Positions 1 through 9,668 are shown, numbered from the stretch's first letter. The stretch is 52,188 nt of DNA from Flavipsychrobacter sp. (GCA_016786565.1 JAEUVY010000027.1:1-52188); one strand, 5' to 3'. The notes: a model not told the origin generated them from the sequence alone. Numbers and translations are program-made.

Positions 1-3000
1 GGGGCCGCCTACTATTGTGCCGGCCTGCTCAACAAGTGTGGTCCATGTGCCGCCGCCATCCGTTGAATACTGGATAGTAGCCGCCGCGTCAGGCGACGCT
101 GATAACAGGTACTGATCGAACTTCAACGTAGCAGATCCGTAGCCCATTGTGTTGAATGAGGTAGAAGTGATGGTAGTGTTCGTCAATGAACCCTGTGCTG
201 CTGCCTGAAGCATCTCTGTACCATCGCCCGGTGTACCGTCAGCCGCAGTAGCTCCTGTTACTATCTGCCAGGCGTTTGCAGGTGCTGCACTACCAGTTAC
301 CACCCAGCCGCTCAACCCGCTGCTGAAGTTCTGGTTCAGCAAGGCGAATACCGGATCCGGTGAGTTGGCAACAAATGATGTTGACTCACCGATACAGATA
401 GTTGTTGGTCCGGGAGGCGTAACAGTAACCACCGGAAGCGGATTGACTGTCATTACCTCATAAGAAAAACATGTATTGGGGAGAGAGTAAGTAATATTCG
501 CAAGACCCGAAGATATACCGGTCACTGCACCTGTAGATGACACTACAGTTGCTACCCCGGTTGAACCTGAGGTCCAGGTACCGCCTGCAACTGAGTTACC
601 AAGTGTAACTGTAGCTGCCTGACAAACCTCATGCGGTCCGCTGAACGGAGCAGGCGACTGCAACACAGTAATTGCTGATGTGCTGGCCGGAGCGCTGACA
701 CAACCTGCAACGGAAGTAACCCGTACACTGTATGATCCAGACGATGCCACTGACGTAGGAATGTGAGTTGTCGTATTGCCTGTCGTTGTTGCTGTATAAG
801 AAGAAGGACCACTCCAGGTGTATGAAACCACACTGCCTGATGTGCTACCGGCAGTAAATGTGAGCGATGAATTCGCACAAATTGTGGTAGCAGAAGTTGA
901 CATTGAAGCCACGGATGGTGTTGCATAAACACCCACAATACGGGTAGTGAAACATCCACCTGTTACTGTGTAAGTGATACGGGCTGCACCGGCTGAAACG
1001 CCTGTAACTACTCCCGATGAGTTTACTGTAGCTACCGCTGTGTTACTGCTTGACCATGTACCGCCCGAAGTGGCACTCGCCAGATTTGTCGAACCACCAA
1101 CACACACATAGTTGGTGCCGGTAATAGATGCCGGAGTTGAGCATGGTGATTGTATCACAACTTTATAGTCGCGCGTCTCACCATAAGTGGTTGATGGAGT
1201 AACACATGAAGGTATGCTAGGATAAGTGACACCACCACAGCAAGATGAATAGTTTCCAACTATCCTCATGCGGTGCGTGCCAGGGTTTGCACCCGCCGGG
1301 ATCGTCAATGTCATAGTATTACCCCCTGACGTTGCCGTGGTGCTTGTAAGTCCACCACCGATAGTTTCGCCGGGAGACGTGAACACACCATCATCATTAA
1401 AGTCTATCCAGATCTGAACAGAATAGTTACCTGCATATGAGTTACCACCTATTGATGCAGAGTAAGTTGAACCGGGAGCGAGTGTAACTGACATCGTACT
1501 GTACCTGTCTGTATAGTTACCAGCGGTGAGACCACAAGAAGATGACGGGTCAGAAATTGATGTACTCAAAATACCGGTAAGAGACGCAATACTTGTTGGC
1601 ATCGCCAGACCTCCGCAAGAGGTACCATAACTTGGAGCACAATAAGTGGGTGGAACGAAAGTCACCATAGTATTAGTTGATGTCACCGTTCCGAAAGACG
1701 GACAGGTAACGTTGCACTGGAAGTAGGTGTTGCTACTTAAGCCGGAAAATGAATACGTAGAATTCGTCGCACCGGCAATATCAGTGAATGAACCTGCAAT
1801 ACCAGTAGAAGATGAACGCCACTGATAAGTGAGACCACCTGCTACAGAAGTACCTGAAAGGCTAAGCGTGAATGAAGTTGACGGACCACCACTTGTTGGG
1901 GCGGAAGACGCAGTACCTGCTGTTGGAGTGGCAGAACAAACGTTCACGCCTGTGGCACTAACAGCAACAGTAGCGGTAGAAGCACCACCACCTGTTATAG
2001 TGATATTACCTGAAATAGCCCCCAATGCCGTAGGACAAGCACGAACAAAAACAGTCTGTGCTGCAAGAGCAGATGAAGTGTAGGCAAGTGACAATGAAGA
2101 GAACCACAGAGACCCGTCTATAGAAACCTGAAAATTGGCAGGCGCTGTCAATGTAAGCGTGCCGGGAGCGCCGGTGAGGTTAGCACCCGATACAGTAATA
2201 GAATTATCACCGCCGCATGTACCCGTGGTCACACCACCTAAAGAAAGCGTACTTGTGGATGTAAAAATAGAAGGAGTAAGATTGGTGATCACTACATATC
2301 CATTACCAGTACGGAAACCAGCGGTCATAGAAGCACCTGTAACACCGGCACCACCTATATATGATGACCCTCCACAAGCACTACCGGCATAAGCACCACC
2401 GGCACCATACCAGCCACCGCCGCCGCCACCGCCATAATAGCTAGCATAAGCGTTACCACCGGCACCGAAAGTACCTGCACTTGACAAACTACCTGCAGCG
2501 CCGCCGGCTGTTTGTGTACCGGGACCACCACAACTTGATGAACTATACGTGCCACAGCTGTTACCGAGACCACCGGTGAGCCCACCGCCATCACCTCCGT
2601 TCTCGTTTGCGGAACAGTTGTAACCAGCACCACCTCCACCGGCACCTACCAACAACCGGCTGGCAAGAGCCGCTGTCGTGGTACCGGATATGGTACGAAT
2701 ATCTGACGAACCGCCACCACCAGAACCACCACATCCACCGGCTACAGTGCCTGCGCCCCCCTGGGCACCACCACCACTATTCGACCCGGCAACCACAGCA
2801 TAAGATCCGCAAGAACCGGCAGGCGGTTGTTGACCGACGTAAACATAGATCACCTGACCTGGTGTCACAGCAACTGTTCCCTGCGCACGTCCACCCTTTC
2901 CGCCTGATTTCACAGGGCTAGAATAATTGCCTCCCTGCGCACCGGCCACGTCCACAAGGATCGAGGTACACCCGGCGGGTACAGTGTAGGTTTGCATACT

Positions 3001-3096
3001 TCCGGTGTAATTGAACGTGGTCGACTGTGCAACCACTTTCCCGGCAGTCAGGAAGCCGACAAAGGCTACCAGATAGAAGAATAGGTTTTTGTTCAT
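1..3096 (-). CDS. Giant secreted surface protein: glycine-rich, GEVED and Ig-like domains (C-terminus beyond window)
   Basis: The frame is open on the minus strand from an ATG at 3094-3096 to the first base of the window, giving at least 1032 residues. I found no stop in the stretches I translated. Residues 1-24 are a signal peptide (MNKNLFFYLVAFVGFLTAGK..VVAQ). Residues about 30-255 are extremely rich in Gly, Ala and Ser, like glycine-rich domains of bacterial surface proteins. An Ig-like stretch follows. Residues about 485-645 form a GEVED-type domain, with the Y-C-x-P opening, the WIDFNDDGVF calcium-like loop and a final GETRDYKV. Big_2-like modules follow (GGTWSSSNTAVATVNSSG), and near the window edge there is a jelly-roll-like module (FSSGLSGWV ... 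YSTDGGGTW). Such architecture is typical of T9SS cargo, but the sorting domain would lie off the window, so the route is inferred. Function is probably adhesion or surface coating. Confidence 0.85.
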   Translation of the reverse strand, partial: MNKNLFFYLVAFVGFLTAGKVVAQSTTFNYTGSMQTYTVPAGCTSILVDVAGAQGGNYSSPVKSGGKGGRAQGTVAVTPGQVIYVYVGQQPPAGSCGSYAVVAGSNSGGGAQGGAGTVAGGCGGSGGGGSSDIRTISGTTTAALASRLLVGAGGGGAGYNCSANENGGDGGGLTGGLGNSCGTYSSSSCGGPGTQTAGGAAGSLSSAGTFGAGGNAYASYYGGGGGGGWYGAGGAYAGSACGGSSYIGGAGVTGASMTAGFRTGNGYVVITNLTPSIFTSTSTLSLGGVTTGTCGGDNSITVSGANLTGAPGTLTLTAPANFQVSIDGSLWFSSLSLAYTSSALAAQTVFVRACPTALGAISGNITITGGGASTATVAVSATGVNVCSATPTAGTASSAPTSGGPSTSFTLSLSGTSVAGGLTYQWRSSSTGIAGSFTDIAGATNSTYSFSGLSSNTYFQCNVTCPSFGTVTSTNTMVTFVPPTYCAPSYGTSCGGLAMPTSIASLTGILSTSISDPSSSCGLTAGNYTDRYSTMSVTLAPGSTYSASIGGNSYAGNYSVQIWIDFNDDGVFTSPGETIGGGLTSTTATSGGNTMTLTIPAGANPGTHRMRIVGNYSSCCGGVTYPSIPSCVTPSTTYGETRDYKVVIQSPCSTPASITGTNYVCVGGSTNLASATSGGTWSSSNTAVATVNSSGVVTGVSAGAARITYTVTGGCFTTRIVGVYATPSVASMSTSATTICANSSLTFTAGSTSGSVVSYTWSGPSSYTATTTGNTTTHIPTSVASSGSYSVRVTSVAGCVSAPASTSAITVLQSPAPFSGPHEVCQAATVTLGNSVAGGTWTSGSTGVATVVSSTGAVTGISSGLANITYSLPNTCFSYEVMTVNPLPVVTVTPPGPTTICIGESTSFVANSPDPVFALLNQNFSSGLSGWVVTGSAAPANAWQIVTGATAADGTPGDGTEMLQAAAQGSLTNTTITSTSFNTMGYGSATLKFDQYLLSASPDAAATIQYSTDGGGTWTTLVEQAGTIVGGP

Positions 3097-3727
3097 AAGC
3101 TCAAATTTATATTTCCGTGTTAAATTATTTAGCTAAAAGTCTCTCTGTGTCTGCTTTTCAGCAATCGGTGAACTTTTGTCGTCCAACATTGCACGCACTA
3201 AAAACATGCCGACCTGAAAAACAGTCGGATAACAGAGAAAGTAAACTTAACGTTTTCTTTTGAATTACCAAATTATTTCAGCTATTTTTTGACGAACAAT
3301 TTTAATTTGTAGCACATCACGTTGATTTACAATAATTATATGGCTACCTTACCGAAAAACACTATATTTCTCCCTCCCATTAATAAACGGCAATTTTTTG
3401 ACAACAATTCGGCCGGCAAGCCATCCTCCGATACTGAAACGTCAGTATTACCGGTGGCAACATTCAGACATACATGCAAATACCCTATTTATCGTAATTC
3501 TCGCTGCAACACTTCGTCATTAAAAAAGCGGGATCAACAAAAGACCAGATCAATTCTGTTGCTAATTTCCTGCTTTTCCTTTTGCTTTCCGCCTCCCATC
3601 TCACAGCAATGAAAGACATTTATTACATTTACGTCATACTACCGGAAGTAAATATGAGCTATTTGCTCACGTTTGCCCGAGTGACGTCGTCATTAACGGT
3701 AGATCAAATTATAAAAAAAACACGATT
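3097..3727. other. 631-bp divergent intergenic region between two giant surface-protein genes
   Basis: This AT-rich spacer lies between the start codons of two divergently transcribed giant surface-protein genes. A short frame at 3322-3612 has no recognisable domain, signal peptide or promoter and I do not call it a gene. A small hairpin at 3209-3228 (CCGACCTG, five A, CAGTCGG, with one bulged C) stands out. On the minus strand TAAATTTG (3102-3109) matches the Bacteroidota -7 box but sits almost on the start codon, so it is doubtful. No clear plus-strand promoter was found. Confidence 0.5.
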
Positions 3728-6700
3728 ATGAAAAAATTCTTTCCGTTTGCCTTACTGATGATGTTATTCAGAATAACAGCCACTGCGCAGTCAATCACAG
3801 TAAGTGTCCCTGTCACACCATGCAATAACGATGGTGTCATTACTGCAAACATCACCGGTCTTACACCACCACTCACGGTCTCATGGACAACATCCGGCAC
3901 CATGGGAACTACCATTACTCACACGGTTACAGGCACCTCCGATGCACTTACATCATACAGCGGCGGCCCTGTTTTCATTTCCGTAACAGATGGTACAGGC
4001 TCTGCGTTTACGTCATTCGCAGGAACCCCACCCATGACGTACACTCTTTCAGCAACACCTGCTGTGTGTCCCGCACCGGGAACCATTTCTGCGAGTGTAA
4101 CGGGCGGCACGGCACCATACACCTACCAATGGTATAACAGATCCACCGGTTCCATCGTTGCATCAGGCAATCCTGCATCATTACCCACCGCCAACTATGG
4201 CGTGGTGATCACAGATGCTGCGGGTTGTGTTTACGGATCACGTGTCACAAACGATGGCGGCGGATGGGTTGATTATGTATCGTTCACAGCCACACTCACA
4301 GCTACACCGGCAAACTGCCTTAACGGCACAGCAACCGTTTCTGCGATAGGCGCAAGTGCCGTAGCTCCTATCAGTTATTTGTGGTCAACAGGTGCTACAA
4401 CTTCAAGCATATCAGGCCTGGCAAAAGGCACGTACAACGTAACCATTACCGATGCCCTCGGCTGTGTAGCACAGGCGGACAGCGCGTTTGCACCGGGTGG
4501 CCCAACGAGCATCAGTGTGCCGCAGGCCATCACTTTTTCCTTACCCGCTACTACCACGCCCGCCACGTGTGTTGCGTCAGACGGTGCGATCAGCGTATTC
4601 CCTGCAGGCGGCACAGCGCCTTACTCTTACTCATGGAGCACAGGCGCAAGCACAGCAGCTGTTACCGGACTTAGTGCAGGTATGTACAACGTAACTGTTA
4701 CTGATGCAAACGGGTGCACGGGTACAGGCTCCTATTATGTGAGTGCATCCACGCCCATCACACTCACCTACACAAGCTCGCCAAGTCTTTGCACCAGCCC
4801 ATCAGGCAACGCATCGGTAATAGCAGCAGGTGGCACCCCACCATACAGCTATCTGTGGTACACCACTCCGGCTCACACCACTGCAACAATCACCGGCATG
4901 AACGCTGGCACATACAACGTTAAAGTAACCGATGCCGCCGGCTGCATCAGAACAGGTTCGGCGGTAATTAACCCGATCAATATCATTACCGGTTCGTTCA
5001 CATCAACAAGTCCCTTGTGCGCACTATCAAACGGTAGCGTCAGCATCACTCCTACCGGCGGTGCAACACCTTATACTTACCTCTGGAATACCGGTGCAAC
5101 GACCAATTCTATCTCAAGTGTTCCCAAAGGATCCTATTCGGTCCGCATCACCGATGCAATGGGTTGTCAGATCAACAAATCATTCTCATTGAATTCGTTT
5201 TCTCCGGTTGGTATCGGGGTTTCATCTGCAGACGCTTCCTGCATCTTCGCCAACGATGGAAGTCTTACTGCAACTGCATTTGGCGGCACTGCTCCTTACA
5301 GCTACGGATGGGGCACAGGCGGCACTACAGCAACTATCACAGGGCTTGGTTATGGTCACTACTGGGTCACGGCTACCGATGCGTCCGGATGTGTTGCAAG
5401 CAAGCACGCCTACCTCGGTTACGACACTGCAGGCACAAGCTGCTTCTGCACCATACAAGGCACTATATACGCTGACGCTAACGGTAACTGTTCGCAGGAA
5501 GCAGGCGAAGCAGGCATTCCGCATACACAGGTTTATTGCTCAGGCATAGGCTACACTTATACCGACGCCGCAGGACATTACTCTTTCAAAGTCCCTTCAG
5601 GCACATACACCGTCACTGAAACCATTCGTGCAGGCTATCCTCTTTCTCCTTGTCAGCTGAATGGCATCACTGTATCCGTAACAGCGGCAACAGGTTGTGT
5701 GAACACGATCAACTTCGCAAACGCAGTAGTTCCCATCCACGACATGCGTATCAGTGTCTCCAGCCCTATCCCACCTGTACCAGGAAACACTTACTGGCAG
5801 CAGATCGTAATTGTGAACGAAGGCTCTGTGACCGAAGACTCAACCTACGGTTCTGTAAAGACCGACGGTCAACTCCTGACTCCTTCTTTCGTTCCTTCAG
5901 GATTGTTTACAGGTGGTTCGAATTTCTACAACGCGCAGATACCTGACGTGCTTGCTCCGGGACAATCAAAAACTATTGTAAGTACCTACAGCGTGCCAAC
6001 GAATATTCCTGTCGGAACCAGCGTTGTGTGGCGCGACACCACGGCTCATGACACTGTTGCCGGCACCTGGCTTACAGACAATACACCTGCAAACAATGTG
6101 TGCCAACACTACAGCACAGTCGTTGCTTCTTACGATCCCAACTTTAAAGAAGTAACACCGCGCGGCACGGGTGCAAACGGTATCATCTCTGTGAATGACA
6201 CTGTACTTGAATACACAGTACACTTCCAAAACACAGGCAGCTGGTATGCACAGAACATTGTTGTTATCGACACACTCGATAGCGACCTTGAATGGACATC
6301 TCTGCACCCGATATACGAATCGGCACCTTGCAGGGTATCATTGTCACAAAGCGGTACTGTAAAAGTTGCTAAGTTCAGCTTCGACAACATCAATCTGCCA
6401 CCGCAGATGTTCGACGACTACCGCAGCAATGGCATGTTCACATACTCAATAAAAACAAAACCCGGACTTGCCATCGGAACACAGTTTAAGAACAGAGCAT
6501 CGATCTACTTTGACTACAACGAGCCGATCGTAACAAACACCACGATCAACACAATAGGCACCACAGGCCCGGTTGTAGTTACCAACAATAATCCTTCAGG
6601 AAAAACTGCCGGCTTCACTGTTTATCCAAACCCGGCTAATACAATATTCTATATTGCCATCAGTTCCGACAAAACCGCAACCGCTGAAATGCAGCTCACC

Positions 6701-6859
6701 GACATGACCGGTAAAACTTTGCTGACGCGCACTGTTGAATTACAGGCCGGCGCACAGAACATCGGCACTGACATCAACGGCTTGTCTGCCGGCGTTTATT
6801 TCGTTTCAGTTAAAGCTAACGGCGATCTCAGCACGCAAAAACTGGTGATTGTAAAATAA
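3728..6859 (+). CDS. SprB-repeat surface protein with T9SS type A sorting domain
   Basis: 1043 residues. Signal peptide 1-21 ends in TATAQ. Residues about 25-565 hold seven SprB-type repeats, six clear and the first degenerate. Each has the pattern C-x-DG-x-GGTAPY-x-Y-x-W-S-TG, then GLxxGxYxVTVTDAxGC. Residues about 570-665 form a Cna-B/SdrD-like carboxypeptidase-regulatory module (IYADANGNCSQEAGEAG). Residues about 802-950 match the conserved pre-C-terminal domain seen in many Bacteroidota surface proteins (DPNFKEV start, YFDYNEPIVTN end). Residues about 961-1043 are a T9SS type A sorting domain (FTVYPNPA ... LSAGVYFVSV ... KLVIVK). SprB is a motility adhesin of gliding Bacteroidota, so surface display and adhesion is the inferred role. 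A strong hairpin terminator follows directly. Confidence 0.9.
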   Translation: MKKFFPFALLMMLFRITATAQSITVSVPVTPCNNDGVITANITGLTPPLTVSWTTSGTMGTTITHTVTGTSDALTSYSGGPVFISVTDGTGSAFTSFAGTPPMTYTLSATPAVCPAPGTISASVTGGTAPYTYQWYNRSTGSIVASGNPASLPTANYGVVITDAAGCVYGSRVTNDGGGWVDYVSFTATLTATPANCLNGTATVSAIGASAVAPISYLWSTGATTSSISGLAKGTYNVTITDALGCVAQADSAFAPGGPTSISVPQAITFSLPATTTPATCVASDGAISVFPAGGTAPYSYSWSTGASTAAVTGLSAGMYNVTVTDANGCTGTGSYYVSASTPITLTYTSSPSLCTSPSGNASVIAAGGTPPYSYLWYTTPAHTTATITGMNAGTYNVKVTDAAGCIRTGSAVINPINIITGSFTSTSPLCALSNGSVSITPTGGATPYTYLWNTGATTNSISSVPKGSYSVRITDAMGCQINKSFSLNSFSPVGIGVSSADASCIFANDGSLTATAFGGTAPYSYGWGTGGTTATITGLGYGHYWVTATDASGCVASKHAYLGYDTAGTSCFCTIQGTIYADANGNCSQEAGEAGIPHTQVYCSGIGYTYTDAAGHYSFKVPSGTYTVTETIRAGYPLSPCQLNGITVSVTAATGCVNTINFANAVVPIHDMRISVSSPIPPVPGNTYWQQIVIVNEGSVTEDSTYGSVKTDGQLLTPSFVPSGLFTGGSNFYNAQIPDVLAPGQSKTIVSTYSVPTNIPVGTSVVWRDTTAHDTVAGTWLTDNTPANNVCQHYSTVVASYDPNFKEVTPRGTGANGIISVNDTVLEYTVHFQNTGSWYAQNIVVIDTLDSDLEWTSLHPIYESAPCRVSLSQSGTVKVAKFSFDNINLPPQMFDDYRSNGMFTYSIKTKPGLAIGTQFKNRASIYFDYNEPIVTNTTINTIGTTGPVVVTNNNPSGKTAGFTVYPNPANTIFYIAISSDKTATAEMQLTDMTGKTLLTRTVELQAGAQNIGTDINGLSAGVYFVSVKANGDLSTQKLVIVK

Positions 6860-6880
6860 AACACACAAAAACACCGTTCA

Positions 6881-6912
6881 GGAGCACACCATCACCGGTG
6901 TGCTCCTTTTTT
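6881..6912 (+). terminator. Intrinsic terminator after the SprB-repeat gene
   Basis: A perfect 10-bp stem GGAGCACACC / GGTGTGCTCC with loop ATCACC is followed at once by six T. It lies 22 bases after the stop codon. Confidence 0.9.
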
Positions 6913-6950
6913 GGAACAATTATTGCAGATGATGCCATAACACAGCAACA

Positions 6951-6983
6951 TTTTCGTCACATCAAAATTATACTTTACATTTA
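6951..6983 (+). promoter_or_regulatory. Likely Bacteroidota-type promoter for the DUF4190 pair
   Basis: TTTT (6951-6954) is separated by 21 bases from TACATTTA (6976-6983), which matches seven of eight positions of the -7 box TAnnTTTG. It lies 19-50 bases before the ATG at 7002. Confidence 0.45.
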
Positions 6984-7001
6984 GCATCAAAAACCATCAA
7001 A

Positions 7002-7445
7002 ATGAAATATCGCATCCTCACCACGCTCATCGTTATCCTGTCATTCTCTTGCTTCACTCAGGTACACGCCGGCTTCATAATGAAACGCAATGTCCAGGTA
7101 GCCGACTCGTCTACTACCGCTGCTGTTCACGAAACAATGCAACTCATAAAATCTAATGGCCTTGTAAACACACTTCGCGATTACAAGACCGAACATAAAA
7201 GCCTGTTGCAACGCCCCGGTAGTAGCAGCGGATGGGAAGGGATAGTGGCGCTTGTGTGCGGTGTGTTGGGCCTGTTCCTTGGGTTCCCCGCAATACTTGC
7301 TATCATTTTCGGTGCAATGGGAATGGGACGCAATAAAAAACACCGTGGCATGGCCGTTGCCGGATTCGTATTGGGCATCATCGTCACAGTCCTATTGCTG
7401 CTCGCCATAGCCCTGGCTGTTGCATTATTTAGCTGGATCATTTGA
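7002..7445 (+). CDS. DUF4190-like exported membrane protein
   Basis: 147 residues. An N-terminal signal sequence ends near VHAG (about residue 24), a polar segment of about 50 residues follows, and residues about 77-147 form two hydrophobic helices joined by a basic loop (GRNKKHRGMA). The start SGWEGIVALVCGVLGLF is the DUF4190 signature. The family has no established biochemical role. The next gene encodes the same architecture, so the two probably arose by tandem duplication and are co-transcribed. The signal peptide plus two C-terminal helices suggests an inner-membrane protein with its middle segment in the periplasm. Confidence 0.75.
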   Translation: MKYRILTTLIVILSFSCFTQVHAGFIMKRNVQVADSSTTAAVHETMQLIKSNGLVNTLRDYKTEHKSLLQRPGSSSGWEGIVALVCGVLGLFLGFPAILAIIFGAMGMGRNKKHRGMAVAGFVLGIIVTVLLLLAIALAVALFSWII

Positions 7446-7471
7446 TAATTTTCAACACACACTTTATAGAT

Positions 7472-7903
7472 ATGACACCCAAAAAACTCTTACTGTTCTT
7501 ATTGCTGCTCGTAGGCTGTTCAAATGCCGACACCTATGCCGGGCACATTATTCGCAAAACAAACATTGTTGACGAAGCAACCATTGCTTCAACACCACTT
7601 TCGGTTGAAACGGTAAGCTCACCCGCCGAAACCGTTAGGTCAACCTTTCTCCGTTCCTATGAAGAAAGAGAAAAACGACAAGCGAAAGACACATCCGGCT
7701 GGGAAGGGATTGTATCGCTCGTTTGCGGCATACTCGGCATATTCACGTTCGGCATCGGGTCAATTCCTGCCATCATCTTTGGCGCTCTTGGCTTAGGCCG
7801 CGGTAAAAAAAATCAGGGCTTGTCTCTTGCCGGCCTCATACTGGGAGTTGTAACTATCTTTATTTATGCAATGTTGATCGTCGTAATCGCCAGTGCGATC
7901 TGA
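7472..7903 (+). CDS. DUF4190-like lipoprotein, paralogue of the preceding gene
   Basis: 143 residues from the ATG at 7472. A TTG 30 bases upstream is in frame, but the ATG gives a proper lipoprotein signal (MTPKKLLLFLLLLVGC, Cys at position 16). The C-terminal half repeats the two-helix DUF4190 module of the previous gene (SGWEGIVSLVCGILGIF ... GLGRGKKNQGLSLAGLILGV). The difference is membrane anchoring: this copy has a lipobox, while its neighbour has an ordinary signal peptide. It is 26 bases downstream of the first copy, so co-transcription is likely. Function unknown. It ends 7 bases from the convergent nadB stop, with no hairpin between them. Confidence 0.75.
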   Translation: MTPKKLLLFLLLLVGCSNADTYAGHIIRKTNIVDEATIASTPLSVETVSSPAETVRSTFLRSYEEREKRQAKDTSGWEGIVSLVCGILGIFTFGIGSIPAIIFGALGLGRGKKNQGLSLAGLILGVVTIFIYAMLIVVIASAI

Positions 7904-7910
7904 TAAATAG

Positions 7911-9509
7911 CTACAGCACCACCTGCTGCAACAAAGCACTCTTCTCGGGGTAGTCGGTATTAAAATGCAATCCCCTGCTCTCTTTTCTGAACTGCGCACC
8001 TTTTATGATAAGGTATCCTATCGTAATAAGGTTGCGCAGTTCGCATAACTGCGGTGAAAGTGTAGCTGACCTATATAGTTCCTCAGTTTCATTATGCAGC
8101 AGGTCTATCCTGTTCATGGCGCGTTGCAGGCGCACATCGTTCCGCACAATTCCCACATAGTCACTCATTATCAGCTGCACCTCTTTCAGGCTTTGCGTTA
8201 TCAGGATCATCTCCTTTGGCTCATTTGTGCCCGATGCATTCCAATCGGGCACCTGTTCATTGAATGACACCTCATCCACTCTGAGTGCCATGTCTTCAGC
8301 ACAACGATGCGCGAATACCAATGCTTCAAGAAGAGAATTTGACGCAAGCCTATTGGCCCCATGCAGACCGGTGCTCGCGCACTCACCACAGGCATACAGA
8401 TTCCGGATTGAGGACCTTCCGTACTCATCGGTCTTAATGCCACCACAGCAATAGTGTGCCGCGGGTGCCACAGGTATCATCTGGTGTGCCACATCAATTC
8501 CGATGCCCAGACATTTGGCATGTATGTTGGGGAAATGTGCTTTAAATTTCTCAGCATCCATATGCCTGCAGTCGAGGTACACGTACTCTGTACCTGTGCG
8601 CTTCATTTCGCTGTCTATCGCACGAGCCACCACATCACGCGGTGCCAGATCTGCACGGCTATCATAATGCGGCATGAAAGCAACGCCCTCCTTATTGCGC
8701 AATATGCCGCCATCGCCCCGCACAGCCTCGGTGATGAGGAAGGAAGGACTAACACCCGGCTCATACAATGCCGTAGGGTGAAACTGAATGAACTCCATAT
8801 TCTCTATCCGTCCCTTCGCCCTGTACACCATTGCTATGCCGTCACCCGTCGCTATACGCGGATTGGTGGTTGTCCTGTAAACCTGCCCTACACCACCCGA
8901 TGCCATCAACGTAAAACCCGCCAGTATCTTCTCAATCCTGTTCTGCTGCAGATTCAGCGCATACACGCCATAACAAGTGATATCAGGCGTAGATTTCGTA
9001 ACAAGATATCCCAGGTGATGTTGTGTGATAATGTCTATAACAAACCAGTGATTATGTATCTGTATGTTGGGGTATTGCCTGCATTCCTCCACCAGAGCCC
9101 GTTCAATCTCAAAACCGGTTATGTCTTTGTGATGTAATATCCTGTTCTCAGAATGTCCGCCTTCCTTGCCACGCATGTAGTCGCCGGTAGTGCTCTTGTC
9201 AAACCTGGCACCCCATTCTATTATCTCATTCACTCGCTGTGGACCCTCCTTTACCACTATGTCTACAACATGCTTGTTGCAAAGCCCGTCTCCCGCAACA
9301 AGGGTATCTTCTATATGCTTGTTGAAACTGTCCTTCTCCAGATCATTCACCACAGCGATACCACCCTGAGCATACTTGGTGTTTGTTTCATCCGTATTTG
9401 CCTTGGTAATAATGGTGATACTTTTTTCGGGAAAACGCCTCGCTGTTTTAACAGCAAAAGTGAGCCCGGCAATACCGGACCCTATGATCAGAAAATCGGT
9501 GCGTAGCAT
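7911..9509 (-). CDS. nadB: L-aspartate oxidase
   Basis: 533 residues, the usual NadB length. The enzyme oxidises L-aspartate to iminoaspartate with FAD, the first step of de novo NAD synthesis. Visible are the N-terminal FAD-binding GxGxxG (IIGSGIAGL, residues 8-16), the TKYAQGGIAVV motif, the HTR-like active-site area EFIQFHPTALY, and the late CGECASTGLHGANRLASNSLLE flavin-binding segment (split here as CGECASTG and HGANRLASNSLLE). An in-frame ATG exists 63 bases upstream, but I chose 9509 because protein homology begins there and a -7 box (TACATTTG, 9531-9538) lies just upstream of it. nadA and nadC are not in the window, so the gene stands alone here. Confidence 0.95.
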   Translation of the reverse strand: MLRTDFLIIGSGIAGLTFAVKTARRFPEKSITIITKANTDETNTKYAQGGIAVVNDLEKDSFNKHIEDTLVAGDGLCNKHVVDIVVKEGPQRVNEIIEWGARFDKSTTGDYMRGKEGGHSENRILHHKDITGFEIERALVEECRQYPNIQIHNHWFVIDIITQHHLGYLVTKSTPDITCYGVYALNLQQNRIEKILAGFTLMASGGVGQVYRTTTNPRIATGDGIAMVYRAKGRIENMEFIQFHPTALYEPGVSPSFLITEAVRGDGGILRNKEGVAFMPHYDSRADLAPRDVVARAIDSEMKRTGTEYVYLDCRHMDAEKFKAHFPNIHAKCLGIGIDVAHQMIPVAPAAHYCCGGIKTDEYGRSSIRNLYACGECASTGLHGANRLASNSLLEALVFAHRCAEDMALRVDEVSFNEQVPDWNASGTNEPKEMILITQSLKEVQLIMSDYVGIVRNDVRLQRAMNRIDLLHNETEELYRSATLSPQLCELRNLITIGYLIIKGAQFRKESRGLHFNTDYPEKSALLQQVVL

Positions 9510-9530
9510 GTCGTACAGTTCAAGTGTAAG

Positions 9531-9538
9531 CAAATGTA
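9531..9538 (-). promoter_or_regulatory. -7 promoter box of nadB
   Basis: TACATTTG on the minus strand, an exact match to TAnnTTTG, 21 bases before the chosen ATG. No good -33 element was found at the expected distance. It lies inside the longer alternative reading frame and so argues for the downstream start. Confidence 0.5.
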
Positions 9539-9631
9539 ACAAAGTGTTGCTGCATGCTGCCACATCCGCCATCCACCCTTACCAGGGAATATTACAGCCC
9601 CCATACAAGCATAAAAAACTGATTTAAATCA

Positions 9632-9662
9632 TTTTAAAAAGCTATGTGCGGTTATATGTTTG
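9632..9662 (+). promoter_or_regulatory. Promoter of the MBL-fold hydrolase gene
   Basis: TTTT (9632-9635), a 19-base spacer and TATGTTTG (9655-9662) match the Bacteroidota TTTG/TAnnTTTG promoter well. Transcription would begin near 9669. Confidence 0.6.
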
Positions 9663-9668
9663 CACTGG

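Noticed and set aside
2000..2900. Tandem repeats or CRISPR-like array in the first gene
   Set aside because: Repetition comes from Gly/Ala/Ser-rich coding sequence and Ig-like modules, with no fixed-length repeats and spacers.
3322..3612. 96-residue open frame in the divergent intergenic region
   Set aside because: No signal peptide, domain or promoter, and unusual composition. It lies in an AT-rich regulatory spacer.
8454..9137. 227-residue frame antisense to nadB
   Set aside because: NadB motifs are strong on the other strand. No domain in this frame.
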